A stretch of 64,000 bases of DNA from assembly GCA_009773765.1 (NCBI GenBank), contig WTWZ01000001.1, positions 62,001 through 126,000 on the forward strand. The letters are read 5' to 3'. Positions 11,264 to 20,412 of the stretch are shown here, piece by piece. A model generated the notes under the pieces. That model saw nothing but the letters and a program-made list of their open reading frames with translations, made no database searches and was not told where the DNA came from. Every line of letters starts with the position of its first letter. Positions within the stretch are counted from its first letter, which is position 1. The position numbers and the translations under genes were made by a program. The DNA is from Prolixibacteraceae bacterium. Lineage in GTDB: Bacteria > Bacteroidota > Bacteroidia > Bacteroidales > Prolixibacteraceae.

Positions 11264-12517
11264 ATGAAGATTTTATTAGAGAATATTAAAGAACTGGTGC
11301 AGGTTCTCGAAGAACCCCTGTTATTCAGGGCAGGCGTTGAAATGAGTACGGTTAAAACAATCCGGAACGCCTTTTTAATCATTCGCGATGAGCTGATTGA
11401 TGAATTTGGGAGGATGGATGAGTTAAAAGACAAGTACATGGACGATGACCTTTTAATTGAGATAGACTGTTCCAATCGGCTGGTTTACCCCAGTTATGCA
11501 GATTCGCACACGCACCTGGTTTATCCTGGACCGCGCGAAAACGAGTTTGTGGGCAGGATTAAAGGCCTGTCGTATGAAGAAATTGCCAGAAATGGCGGCG
11601 GAATTTTAAATTCGGCCAAACGGTTGCACGAAGCTTCGGAAGACGATTTATACAACTCGGCAATGGCCCGCATTTTTGAAGTAATAAAAACAGGAACCGG
11701 CGCTGTTGAGATTAAAAGCGGATATGGTTTAAATACTGAAGACGAATTGAAAATGTTGCGTGTAATTCGGAAAATTAAGGAAACATCGCCTATTTGCATA
11801 CGTTCCACTTTTTTAGGCGCACATGCTATTCCCGAAAAATACAGGGGCAATGCTTCAAAATATGTAGATGTGGTTATTAATGAAATGATTCCGCAGGTTG
11901 CCGCAGATGAACTCGCCGATTTTATTGACGTTTTTTGTGATAAGGGATTTTTTTCGCCCGAAGATACCGGCCGTATTTTAATGGCAGGAATGAAATACGG
12001 ATTGCGGCCTAAAATTCATGCCAACGAACTTGGATTTACTGGCGGTGTTCAGGTTGGGGTTAAATACAATGCTTTATCAGTCGATCATCTTGAATTTATG
12101 GGAGAAGAGGAAATTGAACTTTTAAAAAATACTGATACCATGCCAACTGTTTTGCCTGGCGCCGCTTTTTTTCTCAATTTACCTTTGTCGCCGGTACGCA
12201 AAATGATTGATTCGGGCTTGCCCATTGTATTGGCATCCGATTACAATCCAGGTTCGGCGCCAAGCGGAAACATGAATTTTATTTCATCACTGGGTTGTAT
12301 TAAATATAATATGCTGCCCGAGGAAGTGATAAACGCAACCACACTGAACGCCGCACATGCTATGGGGCTCAGCTATTGCCTCGGAAGTATTTCCAGAGGA
12401 AAAATTGCCAATTTGTTCATCACTTCCGACGTTGACGGAATCGCAAGCTTACCCTATCATTTTGGTTCAAACCTGATTGAAACAGTAATCATCAGCGGGG
12501 AAATTCAAAGTTTTTAG
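11264..12517 (+). CDS. hutI: imidazolonepropionase
   Basis: Third step of histidine degradation: hydrolyses 4-imidazolone-5-propionate to N-formimino-L-glutamate. 417 aa amidohydrolase. Metal and substrate motifs are visible in order: YADSHTHLVYPGPRENEF (HxH), ARNGGGILNSAKR, GAVEIKSGYGL, IHANELGFTGG, SVDHLEF and LASDYNPGSAPSGN. Start ATG 11264 gives MKILLENIKEL. ftcD follows 77 bp downstream and uses the product of this enzyme. The first two enzymes (hutH, hutU) are not in the window. Cytosolic, probably Zn- or Fe-dependent as in the family. Confidence 0.95.
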   Translation: MKILLENIKELVQVLEEPLLFRAGVEMSTVKTIRNAFLIIRDELIDEFGRMDELKDKYMDDDLLIEIDCSNRLVYPSYADSHTHLVYPGPRENEFVGRIKGLSYEEIARNGGGILNSAKRLHEASEDDLYNSAMARIFEVIKTGTGAVEIKSGYGLNTEDELKMLRVIRKIKETSPICIRSTFLGAHAIPEKYRGNASKYVDVVINEMIPQVAADELADFIDVFCDKGFFSPEDTGRILMAGMKYGLRPKIHANELGFTGGVQVGVKYNALSVDHLEFMGEEEIELLKNTDTMPTVLPGAAFFLNLPLSPVRKMIDSGLPIVLASDYNPGSAPSGNMNFISSLGCIKYNMLPEEVINATTLNAAHAMGLSYCLGSISRGKIANLFITSDVDGIASLPYHFGSNLIETVIISGEIQSF

Positions 12518-12556
12518 TTGCTGCAATAAATCATATCTGATAAAAAATCAGCTCGC

Positions 12557-12564
12557 TATTTTTG
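12557..12564 (+). promoter_or_regulatory. possible -7 box ahead of ftcD
   Basis: TATTTTTG, a TAnnTTTG match 30 bp before the ftcD ATG at 12595. It overlaps the TTG at 12562 that would otherwise extend the ftcD frame. It may provide a second promoter inside the hutI-ftcD pair; no -33 box is evident. Confidence 0.4.
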
Positions 12565-12594
12565 GTTGTTATTTTAAAGAGAAAATCGTTTCAA

Positions 12595-14292
12595 ATGAAA
12601 AAAATCATCGAATGTGTTCCCAATTTCTCAGAAGGAAGAAATATGGCTGTAATTAAGGAAATAACAAATGCCATTGAAAGTGTTGAAGGAATAAAATTGC
12701 TTGATGTTGACCCCGGAAAAGCTACCAATCGCACGGTTGTAACATTTGTTGGTTCGCCGGAAGATGTGGTTGAAGCGGCCTTCCGGGGCATAAAAAAAGC
12801 CGCGGAAGTAATTGATATGAGTCTTCATTTCGGCGAGCACCCGCGTTTTGGCGCCACCGATGTTTGTCCGCTGGTTCCGGTTTCCAATGTTACCATGGAA
12901 GAAACTGTTCATTATGCCCGCATTCTGGCCGAAAGGGTTGGGAACGAGCTGGGAATCCCTGTTTTTTGTTACGAATTTGCAGCTTTTCATAACGAGCGGA
13001 AAAGTTTGGCCAATTGCCGGGCAGGAGAATACGAAGGTTTGAAAGAACGGATTTCAACTGAGCGATGGAAACCAGATTTTGGCCCTTCATATTGGTCTGA
13101 AAGTGTTGCAAAAACAGGAGCTTCAGCAATTGGCGCACGAAATTTTCTGGTAGCGTACAATATAAATCTGAACACAACTTCAACCCGTAGGGCAAATTCA
13201 ATTGCTTTCGATATCCGGGAAGCCGGCCGTGTTAAACGCGAAGGTGACCCGGTTACCGGAAAAATTGTGGCCGATGAAAACGGAGAACCGGAAAGAATTC
13301 CGGGAACATTGAAAAAAACACGCGCAATAGGCTGGTATTTGGAAGAATATGGGATTGCACAGATATCAATTAATCTTACTGATATATCCGTAACGTCCGT
13401 TCATATTGCTTTCGATGAGGTTTGCGAAAAAGCCCGGTTGCGCGGAATCCGTGTTACCGGTTCTGAATTGATTGGTTTGATACCTTTGCAGGCTATGCTC
13501 GATGCGGGAAAATATTATCTTGAAAAACAGCAGCGGTCAACCGGAATTTCTGACGATGAAATCATAAAAATTGCTATCAAATCCCTTGGTTTAAACGAAC
13601 TTGCCCCTTTCGACCCAAAAAAGAAAATTATTGAATATGTAATTGACGAGAAATCAGGTAAATACCTGGTTGATTTTTCGCTAAAACAGTTTGCCGGTGA
13701 AACTGCTTCTGAATCTCCTGCACCCGGCGGTGGCTCAATTTCGGCTTATGTTGGCGCTTTGGGAGCTGCCCTCGGAACTATGGTGGCAAATCTTTCGGCC
13801 CATAAACGCGGCTGGGAAAACCGCTGGAAGGAATTTTCTGACTGGGCTGAAAAAGGTAAATATTTCCATACAGAATTATTAAAATGTGTTGACGAAGATA
13901 CAAAGGCATTTAACCAGATTATGAAAGCCTTAGAAATGCCAAAAACCACAATGCAGGAGAGTTCAGTGCGTAAAAATGCCATTCAGGAAGCCACTAAAAA
14001 TGCAATTGACGTTCCGCTAAAAGTGATGCAGCTTGCACACGGTTCAATGGAAATATTAAAAGCAATGTCCGAAACAGGCAATCCTAATTCGGTTTCCGAT
14101 GCCGGAGTTGGGGCACTTTGTGCCCGAACTGCTGTAGAAGGCGCATTTTTAAATGTGAAAATAAATGCTGCCGGGTTAGATGATAAGTTATATGTAGGAA
14201 AAATTTTGAAAGAAGCTGAAAACATGCTCTATTCTGCAAAAGAATCAGAGGTTGCAATTTTAAAAATTGTGCATCAAAAAATAAGTGGTTAG
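12595..14292 (+). CDS. ftcD: bifunctional glutamate formimidoyltransferase / formimidoyl-tetrahydrofolate cyclodeaminase
   Basis: 565 aa from ATG 12595. The N-terminal transferase domain starts KKIIECVPNFSEGRN and includes GEHPRFGATDVCPLVP and the conserved GARNFLVAYNINLNT. It passes the formimino group of formiminoglutamate to tetrahydrofolate. The C-terminal FTCD_C domain (about 355-560) with ESPAPGGGSISAYVGALGAALGTMV and the late NPNSVSDAGVGALCA releases ammonia to give methenyl-THF. This is the fused arrangement known from vertebrates and many Bacteroidota. Directly follows hutI; together they convert imidazolonepropionate to glutamate and one-carbon folate, and folD at 29.7 kb can take that folate onward. 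Confidence 0.95.
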   Translation: MKKIIECVPNFSEGRNMAVIKEITNAIESVEGIKLLDVDPGKATNRTVVTFVGSPEDVVEAAFRGIKKAAEVIDMSLHFGEHPRFGATDVCPLVPVSNVTMEETVHYARILAERVGNELGIPVFCYEFAAFHNERKSLANCRAGEYEGLKERISTERWKPDFGPSYWSESVAKTGASAIGARNFLVAYNINLNTTSTRRANSIAFDIREAGRVKREGDPVTGKIVADENGEPERIPGTLKKTRAIGWYLEEYGIAQISINLTDISVTSVHIAFDEVCEKARLRGIRVTGSELIGLIPLQAMLDAGKYYLEKQQRSTGISDDEIIKIAIKSLGLNELAPFDPKKKIIEYVIDEKSGKYLVDFSLKQFAGETASESPAPGGGSISAYVGALGAALGTMVANLSAHKRGWENRWKEFSDWAEKGKYFHTELLKCVDEDTKAFNQIMKALEMPKTTMQESSVRKNAIQEATKNAIDVPLKVMQLAHGSMEILKAMSETGNPNSVSDAGVGALCARTAVEGAFLNVKINAAGLDDKLYVGKILKEAENMLYSAKESEVAILKIVHQKISG

Positions 14293-14421
14293 TTATATTT
14301 GTTATGCATCAAACATTAATTCTTTGTTAAAAAACAGCCTGTCTTAATAAAGAATAAAATCTTTATATAATATTTGTCTATTTTTGAACCGAAATCAAAA
14401 GTAGAATTTCAACAAAAAAAG

Positions 14422-15072
14422 ATGGGCAATTCTGAAGTAGATAAGAAAAACAACCAGGTACCGGAACCAACATTGCGAAGGCTGCCCGGTTATTTGTTTT
14501 TTCTTCAAAAAATAAAGGAAGAAGGAATGCTCAATATATCAGCGCCTGTTATAGGGAAGAGTTTGAATTGCGACCCTACGCAGGTTGTAAAGGATTTGTC
14601 TTTTACAGGAATAAAGGGGAAACCAAAAGTTGGTTACAATACTTACGAACTGATTCATGCACTTGAGGAGTTTTTGGGGTTCAACCGAACTAATGAGGCT
14701 TTTTTGGTGGGCGCCGGAAATCTCGGAAGTGCACTAATGGCCTACCAGAAGCATCAATCGCTGGGTTTGAAAATTATTGCGGCATTCGATGTCGATAACA
14801 ATAAAGTAGGACAACTTATTGGTGGAATTTACGTGCTTGATTACAATAAACTGTTTCATTTGGCCGACCGGCTGAATGTAAAAATTGGAATTCTTACCAC
14901 ACCAAACCATGCGGCACAGGATGTTGCCGAAGATTTGGTCAACTGCGGGATTAAAGCCATTTGGAATTTCACTTCGGCCAACCTGGTTTTGCCCGCCAAA
15001 ATTATTGTTCAAAATACCTCAATGAGTTCATACGCAGCTGTATTGCTGCGACGTTTAACCGATTCAGAATAA
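14422..15072 (+). CDS. rex: redox-sensing transcriptional repressor Rex
   Basis: NADH/NAD+-responsive repressor of fermentative and redox genes. 216 aa from ATG 14422, starting MGNSEVDKKN. The N-terminal winged helix (residues about 15-75: EPTLRRLPGYLFFLQ, then NCDPTQVVKDLSF) is followed by a Rossmann domain with FLVGAGNLGSALMAY and AAFDVDNNKVG, and a C-terminal domain-swapped helix. The frame is open upstream to a TTG at 14374, but that region looks like promoter (TATTTTTG at 14379-14386). It sits directly ahead of the biotin-dependent carboxylase genes, which would be plausible Rex targets; only a half-site (TTGTTAA near 14325) is seen, so this is unproved. Confidence 0.93.
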   Translation: MGNSEVDKKNNQVPEPTLRRLPGYLFFLQKIKEEGMLNISAPVIGKSLNCDPTQVVKDLSFTGIKGKPKVGYNTYELIHALEEFLGFNRTNEAFLVGAGNLGSALMAYQKHQSLGLKIIAAFDVDNNKVGQLIGGIYVLDYNKLFHLADRLNVKIGILTTPNHAAQDVAEDLVNCGIKAIWNFTSANLVLPAKIIVQNTSMSSYAAVLLRRLTDSE

Positions 15073-15091
15073 TAACGCAATTACAATAACC

Positions 15092-15292
15092 ATGAAAAAA
15101 TCAGAATCAATTTTAGCTTGTTTGAAAAAAATAATAAAGAAATTATTCTTTATTAAATCGGGTGATGCCATAAATCATGAGTGTGAAAAACTGCACAATA
15201 TGGGCGAAAATATAAATTCGCAGGATCAGGTAAAGTTGACAGAAGAATATGTTGAAAACTACAAGGTCACTACACGTTGGCAAACACTTTGA
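15092..15292 (+). CDS. small hypothetical protein (66 aa)
   Basis: Starts 19 bp after rex in the same direction. The N-terminal half is basic and amphipathic (KKSESILACLKKIIKKLFF); the rest is polar and acidic, ending in TTRWQTL. No signal peptide, Cys pair or known domain is recognised. Spacing suggests co-transcription with rex. The roughly 190 bp after it, before the biotin carrier gene, hold no clear gene. It could also be non-coding. Confidence 0.45.
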   Translation: MKKSESILACLKKIIKKLFFIKSGDAINHECEKLHNMGENINSQDQVKLTEEYVENYKVTTRWQTL

Positions 15293-15486
15293 GTTTGTTG
15301 TTAGTTGCTGAATTTAAGCGGCCCGGTGGTAACTTCGGCTCAAGGTGTGGATTATTAACAATAATTTAACGAGGATGGTTAAGGCTAATTAGTTACCCTA
15401 AAGGTGTATTGCCCGACCGACAGTTTATAATAATAGGATACAGTTGCTAATTATTTGTTTAATTTATTAAGTTTATAAAAAAAAAC

Positions 15487-15858
15487 ATGAGAAAATTTAT
15501 TATTTCTATTGCAGAAGAGAAGTTTGAGGTTGAAGTTGAAGAGGTATACCCTGACAGGGCGTACACTTCTTCAAAAGTAAATGGTGCAAAAAACGGAGAG
15601 AGCAAGCTAAATGTAAAAGAGCCGTTAACCCGGCACAAAACAGGTTCAATAACTATTGATTCCCCTATGCCTGGAAATATTGTACGGATTTTGGTAAACC
15701 CGGGCGATGAAGTTTCAAAAGGACAAAAATTGTTTGTTTTGGAATCAATGAAAATGGAAAACGAGATAGGGGCGCCATCTGCGGGATGCGTGGCCGAAGT
15801 TAAAGTAAATGTTGGAGATGCTGTTGCCGCTGGGCAAAATATTATGGTTTTGGAATAA
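15487..15858 (+). CDS. biotin carboxyl carrier protein (biotinyl domain subunit)
   Basis: 123 aa. A lysine/alanine-poor N-terminal region (about 1-50) leads to a biotinyl domain: SPMPGNIVRILVNPGDEVSKG, then the biotin site ESMKMEN with the modified lysine, and a closing GDAVAAGQNIMVLE. It shuttles carboxyl groups on biotin between active sites. It lies 12 bp before the carboxyltransferase gene and clearly forms one enzyme with it. In the sodium-pump decarboxylases and two-subunit pyruvate carboxylases this domain is often the tail of the alpha subunit; here it is a separate polypeptide. Confidence 0.92.
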   Translation: MRKFIISIAEEKFEVEVEEVYPDRAYTSSKVNGAKNGESKLNVKEPLTRHKTGSITIDSPMPGNIVRILVNPGDEVSKGQKLFVLESMKMENEIGAPSAGCVAEVKVNVGDAVAAGQNIMVLE

Positions 15859-15870
15859 AGCTGGTAAACT

Positions 15871-17406
15871 ATGACAAAAATTAAAATTACAGAAACTGTT
15901 CTTAGGGATGCCCATCAGTCGCTAATTGCTACACGGATGACGTTAGACGAGATGTTGCCTATTGTTGAAAAGCTCGATGATATTGGTTATCATTCATTGG
16001 AAGCATGGGGCGGCGCTACTTTTGACAGTTGCCTGCGTTTTTTAAATGAAGACCCATGGCACCGTCTAAGAGAAATTAAAAAACTGGCGAAAAAAACGCC
16101 GCTTCAAATGTTGCTCCGTGGACAAAACTTGTTGGGCTACAAACACTATTCTGATGATATTGTTGAATATTTTATTCAAAAGTCGATTGCCAACGGAATG
16201 AATATCATCCGTATTTTTGATGCGCTGAATGACCCGCGAAACGTTGAAACATCAATAAATGCGTGTAAAAAAGAAGGAGGCCATGCTCAGGCTACGGTGT
16301 GTTATACAACGAGCCCTGTACATACCCTCGAATTGTTTGTTGAAGATGCCAAACGACTTGAAGCAATGGGAGCTGATTCTCTTTGCATTAAAGACATGGC
16401 AGGTTTGTTGCTGCCCTATTCAGCCTTTGATTTAATAAGCTCATTAAAAAAGAACATAAATATCCCGATAGCCCTGCATTCTCACTATACCAGCGGGGTC
16501 GCTTCAATGGCTTATATGAAAGCTGTTGAGGCCGGAGTGGACATTATTGACTGTGCAATTTCGCCCCTGGCCATGGGCACATCCCAGCCTCCTACGGAAG
16601 CGTTGGTTGCTTCATTGCAGGGAACAGAACGCGATCCCGGACTTGATTTAGCCAGGTTAAGTGAGATTGCTGATTATTTTCGTCCAATCAGGGAAAATTA
16701 TATTGCCACAGGATTACTTGATACCAAATTGTTGGGGGTTGATGTGAATGCTATGATTTACCAGGTCCCCGGAGGAATGTTGTCGAATTTGATATCACAA
16801 CTCAAACAGTCGAATGCCGAAAGTAAATACGAAGAAGTATTGCGCGAAGTGCCCCGTGTTCGTGAAGATTTTGGTTATCCTCCGCTGGTTACCCCATCAA
16901 GTCAGATTGTTGGAACGCAGGCAGTATTGAACGTTCTGATGGGAGAAAGGTACAAAATGGTACCAAAAGAATCGAAAGCGCTGGTAAAGGGTGAATACGG
17001 AAAAACGCCCGGGATTATACCGGATGAAATTATTAACAAGATTCTGGGTGATGAAAAGCGTATTACATGTCGTCCGGCCGATTTATTGCCACCAGAACTA
17101 GAATCAGCAATTGAAGCGGTTAAAAATTATACTGAACAGGAAGAGGATGCCCTTTCGTATGCAATGCTCCCTCAGGTTGCCGAGAAATTCTTTAAAGCCA
17201 GAAAACTGGGATTTCCTTCTAATGAAAAAGAAGCCCCCATGCCCGTTAAACCTGCTACAATCGAAAAAAATGGAATTGATAAAAAAGTGGTAGCAGCCAT
17301 TGCAACAACAGTTGCAATCATGGCCAGCGAGGAGGATAAAACATTGAGAATTAAAAATATCCAAAAATACAACCCCTGGTCAATGTCAGCAAGATACAAC
17401 TATTAA
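15871..17406 (+). CDS. pyruvate/oxaloacetate carboxyltransferase (OadA/PycB-type alpha subunit)
   Basis: 511 aa. A HMGL-like TIM barrel carries the carboxyltransferase active site: TVLRDAHQSLIATRMT near the start, LRGQNLLGYKHY, CIKDMAGLL with the catalytic lysine, and metal ligands HSHYTSGVASM. The PYC/OADA association domain follows (about 300-440). It would move CO2 between biotin and oxaloacetate/pyruvate, either in a Na+-pumping decarboxylase or a split pyruvate carboxylase. No beta membrane subunit or biotin carboxylase is nearby. The biotin domain is the separate upstream gene. The C-terminal 40 residues (about 472-511), with a hydrophobic AAIATTVAIMASEED segment and a YNPWSMSARYNY end, resemble the tail of OadG gamma subunits. 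Confidence 0.9.
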   Translation: MTKIKITETVLRDAHQSLIATRMTLDEMLPIVEKLDDIGYHSLEAWGGATFDSCLRFLNEDPWHRLREIKKLAKKTPLQMLLRGQNLLGYKHYSDDIVEYFIQKSIANGMNIIRIFDALNDPRNVETSINACKKEGGHAQATVCYTTSPVHTLELFVEDAKRLEAMGADSLCIKDMAGLLLPYSAFDLISSLKKNINIPIALHSHYTSGVASMAYMKAVEAGVDIIDCAISPLAMGTSQPPTEALVASLQGTERDPGLDLARLSEIADYFRPIRENYIATGLLDTKLLGVDVNAMIYQVPGGMLSNLISQLKQSNAESKYEEVLREVPRVREDFGYPPLVTPSSQIVGTQAVLNVLMGERYKMVPKESKALVKGEYGKTPGIIPDEIINKILGDEKRITCRPADLLPPELESAIEAVKNYTEQEEDALSYAMLPQVAEKFFKARKLGFPSNEKEAPMPVKPATIEKNGIDKKVVAAIATTVAIMASEEDKTLRIKNIQKYNPWSMSARYNY

Positions 17407-17414
17407 AATATTAA

Positions 17415-17458
17415 GGGCAGCTTTGGCCAACTTTTAAATTAGTTGGCCAAAGTTGCCC
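17415..17458 (+). terminator. transcription terminator after the carboxyltransferase
   Basis: 18-bp stem with a single G-T pair (GGGCAGCTTTGGCCAACT and its partner) around an 8-base A/T loop, between convergent genes. No long U-tract follows, so it may act mainly as an end-protecting or bidirectional structure. Confidence 0.65.
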
Positions 17459-17481
17459 ATTTACCTAAAAAAGATTAACGT

Positions 17482-19974
17482 TTACAGCGCCAGATTAATC
17501 ACAGTAATCCCAGCCCCGCCAAAATCAACATGTTCATCTTTAAAGGAGCGTACCATGGGTTCGGTGCTTAAGTAACTGCGGATGATCTCCTTTAAAATGC
17601 CATTTCCTTTTCCGTGCAAAACACGAAGTTGATTAACATCAAACATAATTGCATTGTCAATAAATTCCTGGATAATTTGGATAGATTCCTCTGCCCGTTT
17701 TCCGCGGATATCGATTTCCGATTTAAAAGTGAGCCGTTTTTCCGATAAATTTGATGAAAGCCGGGATCTTCCGGCACTTCGGTTTTTTTCTATTTTCTGA
17801 GCTTCGTTGTTGCTCAATCTTTCAATCTGGTCGATGGGAAGCGAGGTAATTAACTGGCCAAAAACAATTACCGCATTTTTTTTATTGATTTCGATGAGGT
17901 CGCCAACCGTATTTTGACCAACAATTCTCACTTTATTGCCGGGTTTCATTTCTTCATTCTCCACCGGAATTTCAGGGGGAATCACCGAAACCGGTTTTTT
18001 GGGTCGCCGCTCATTTCGTTCTTTTTCCCTCTCCTGAAGTTTTCTTATTTTTTGTTCGATGGATTTATCCTCAGCCGAAGTTTTCTCAACAATCTCATTT
18101 TTCAAATTAACCAGATTCTCACGGGCCAGCCTTGTTTTTTCTTTTTCGGCCTGCTCTTTTTTGATTTCGTGTATGGTGTTTTCAATTCGTTTGTTTACCC
18201 CTAAAAGTAATTGTTCGGCCTCTTCTTTGGCCTTTTTCATTATCTCTTTTCGTTGCTTTTGGGTTTCCTTCAGTTCGGTTTCATAACTGGCAGCCATTTC
18301 ATCCAGTATTTTTTCAACCTTTCTTATTTTTTCGCGTTTGCTTTCCCAATACCGTTTATCGCGGTTTATCTGGCGCAGGTTCCTGTCGAAATCGATGTGG
18401 CCTTTCCCAATTTTCCCGGTAGCTTTTTCCAGAATATCTTCGGGCAATCCAATTTTTCGGGCAATTTCGAAGGCAAACGAGCTTCCCGGTTTACCGATTT
18501 CAAGCTGAAACAGCGGGTTCATATTTTGCGAATCGTACAACATCGCACCGTTTTCAATCCCTTCAGCCGATGAAGCAAAATGTTTCAGGTTGGTGTAATG
18601 CGTGGTAATTACGCCAAAAGTGCGCATCTGGTTCAGTTTGTCCAGAATCGATTCGGCAATGGCGCCACCCAGCATCGGTTCGGTCCCGGAGCCAAATTCG
18701 TCGATTAAAATGAGTGTGGTTTCGTCGCTGTTTTTTACGAAATGCTTCATGTTCAGCAAGTGCGAACTGTAAGTGCTCAGGTCGTTTTCGAGCGACTGCT
18801 CATCTCCGATATCGATAAAAATCCGGCTGAAAATTCCGGTGCGGCTGCCCTCGCTGATTGGTATCAGAAGTCCGCATTGAAGCATGTACTGCAGCAAACC
18901 CACCGTTTTCAGGCAAACCGATTTTCCACCTGCATTTGGGCCCGAAATCAGTAATATGTGTTTTTCTGCTGTCAGCCTTATATTTAGCGGTACAATTTTT
19001 CGCTTTTCACGTTTCAGCGTTTTCATTAAAAGCGGGTGAATTGCCTGCAGCCAGTCGATTATAGGATTTGCAGAAAAATCAGGTTTAATGGCCGAGAATT
19101 CAACCGCAAGCAGCGCTTTTGCACGGATAAAATCTATTTCACCCAGAAAATCATAGGAATAAAACAAATCGTCGAGATAGGGGCGTATATCGTTTGAAAA
19201 ATCAGTCAGGATCTTAACAATTTCGCGCCTTTCGGCATATTCCAGCTCGCGGATTTCGTTGTTCATCTCCACAATTTCGTTTGGCTCGACGTACGATGTT
19301 TTTCCGGTTGACGATTCGTCGTAAATTATCCCCTTCAGTTTTCGTTTGTTGCCTGCCGAAATTGGTATCACTGCCCGCCCGTCGCGGATTGAAACCGTTG
19401 CATCTTCTTCAACAAGCCCGTCTTTTTGCGCCTGTTTCAAAATAGCATGGAGGCGTTTCGACATGTTTGCGTGCCGGGTGAGAATTTCTTTCCTGATTTT
19501 AGCCAGTTCGGGGGTTGCATTGTCGCGGATTTGCCCGAATTTGTTCAGAATGTTTTCGATTCGGTTGTAAATGTATGGATAGACCTGAACATTGGCAGTT
19601 TTCTTTTTCAGCAGTGGAAAGACAGCAACCTCCTGTTTGTTGAAAAAAAAAACTATTGCCCGGATCGATTCGAGCGAGCGTTTTAAATCGAACAGTTCCG
19701 AAGTTTCAAGGAAGCGCCCTTCAATCCTGATTTTTTGGAGCGCTTCACGTAAATCGTAAAAATGGCTCGACGGAAAACTGTCGAATTCGCGGACAATCCG
19801 GCAAAATTCATCAATCTCGCCCAACTGGGTTGCAATATTTTCGAAATCGCTGGTAAACTGCATTTCATCCACCCATTCAATTCCCATGTTGCTGAGGCAT
19901 TTCTCGTGCAGCATTTCGCGAATACGGTCGAAACCTATTTTCAGTTCAAAATTATCAGGATAGAATTTTTGCAT
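17482..19974 (-). CDS. mutS2: MutS2 ATPase/endonuclease
   Basis: 830 aa. A core/lever region at the N-terminus is followed by the MutS-type ATPase with Walker A ISGPNAGGKSVCLKT (about residue 340), the LSTYSSHL ABC-like segment and Walker B TLILIDEFGSGTEP. A long charged coiled coil (about 500-640) leads to a KOW-like patch and a C-terminal Smr nuclease domain starting EIDIRGKRAEESIQ and containing LHGKGNGIL. The protein lacks the mismatch-recognition domain of MutS1. Known roles in the family are suppression of recombination and splitting of collided ribosomes; which applies here is unknown. Convergent with the carboxyltransferase. Confidence 0.95.
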   Translation of the reverse strand: MQKFYPDNFELKIGFDRIREMLHEKCLSNMGIEWVDEMQFTSDFENIATQLGEIDEFCRIVREFDSFPSSHFYDLREALQKIRIEGRFLETSELFDLKRSLESIRAIVFFFNKQEVAVFPLLKKKTANVQVYPYIYNRIENILNKFGQIRDNATPELAKIRKEILTRHANMSKRLHAILKQAQKDGLVEEDATVSIRDGRAVIPISAGNKRKLKGIIYDESSTGKTSYVEPNEIVEMNNEIRELEYAERREIVKILTDFSNDIRPYLDDLFYSYDFLGEIDFIRAKALLAVEFSAIKPDFSANPIIDWLQAIHPLLMKTLKREKRKIVPLNIRLTAEKHILLISGPNAGGKSVCLKTVGLLQYMLQCGLLIPISEGSRTGIFSRIFIDIGDEQSLENDLSTYSSHLLNMKHFVKNSDETTLILIDEFGSGTEPMLGGAIAESILDKLNQMRTFGVITTHYTNLKHFASSAEGIENGAMLYDSQNMNPLFQLEIGKPGSSFAFEIARKIGLPEDILEKATGKIGKGHIDFDRNLRQINRDKRYWESKREKIRKVEKILDEMAASYETELKETQKQRKEIMKKAKEEAEQLLLGVNKRIENTIHEIKKEQAEKEKTRLARENLVNLKNEIVEKTSAEDKSIEQKIRKLQEREKERNERRPKKPVSVIPPEIPVENEEMKPGNKVRIVGQNTVGDLIEINKKNAVIVFGQLITSLPIDQIERLSNNEAQKIEKNRSAGRSRLSSNLSEKRLTFKSEIDIRGKRAEESIQIIQEFIDNAIMFDVNQLRVLHGKGNGILKEIIRSYLSTEPMVRSFKDEHVDFGGAGITVINLAL

Positions 19975-20412
19975 TGGTTTGTTTCAATTTCTGCGCAAAA
20001 ATAACTAAAGGAGTTTAAAGTTTAGAGTTTAGAGTTAGAGATTAAGGTCAAATGTTGAAAGTTTCGGGCTTTGTGTTCAGAATTTAAAATGTGTCTAATT
20101 TTCAGGCTGTTTGAATTTTACCAGTAAATTATATTTTCATAAACACAGTAAAACGCTTGATGAATGAAATAATTAAATATGGGAAACATGTTAATTAACA
20201 GCAAATACAAAAAAAGAAAAGGATACATTCGGAAGCATTAAAACCATTAATGTACTGACCATCAAAAACCATTTAAAAATGAAATCCATATTCACAAAAA
20301 AACTTACCCGGTTAATTTAAAAGCCTCCCCTGTAACCCCCAACCGGGGAGGCAAAAAGTGTTTTACGGGGAATCTTGCATATTACTAAATTGTATTAATA
20401 AATACTCATATT
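19975..20412. other. intergenic region mutS2 to outer-membrane protein
   Basis: 438 bp, A+T-rich. It contains a degenerate short tandem run (AGTTTAGAG-type units, about 20010-20040), two abortive mini-frames that stop after 13-20 codons, and one copy of the dispersed G/C-rich palindromic repeat at 20319-20356. No RNA gene recognised. Confidence 0.5.
20319..20356 (+). repeat. dispersed G/C-rich palindromic repeat, copy G
   Basis: Hairpin with stem GCCTCCCC / GGGGAGGC (20323-20330 and 20345-20352) and a C-rich 14-base loop, flanked by short A runs. It belongs to the same family as the copies at 29.66, 47.2, 47.3, 51.1, 60.1 and 63.0 kb. Confidence 0.6.

Noticed and set aside
14293-14421. Rex operator for autoregulation
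   Set aside because: Only a half-site (TTGTTAA near 14325) without its inverted partner was found.
17415-17458. Long palindrome as a chromosomal dimer-resolution or attachment site
   Set aside because: Its place between two convergent stop codons and its single hairpin shape fit a terminator better; no recombinase nearby.
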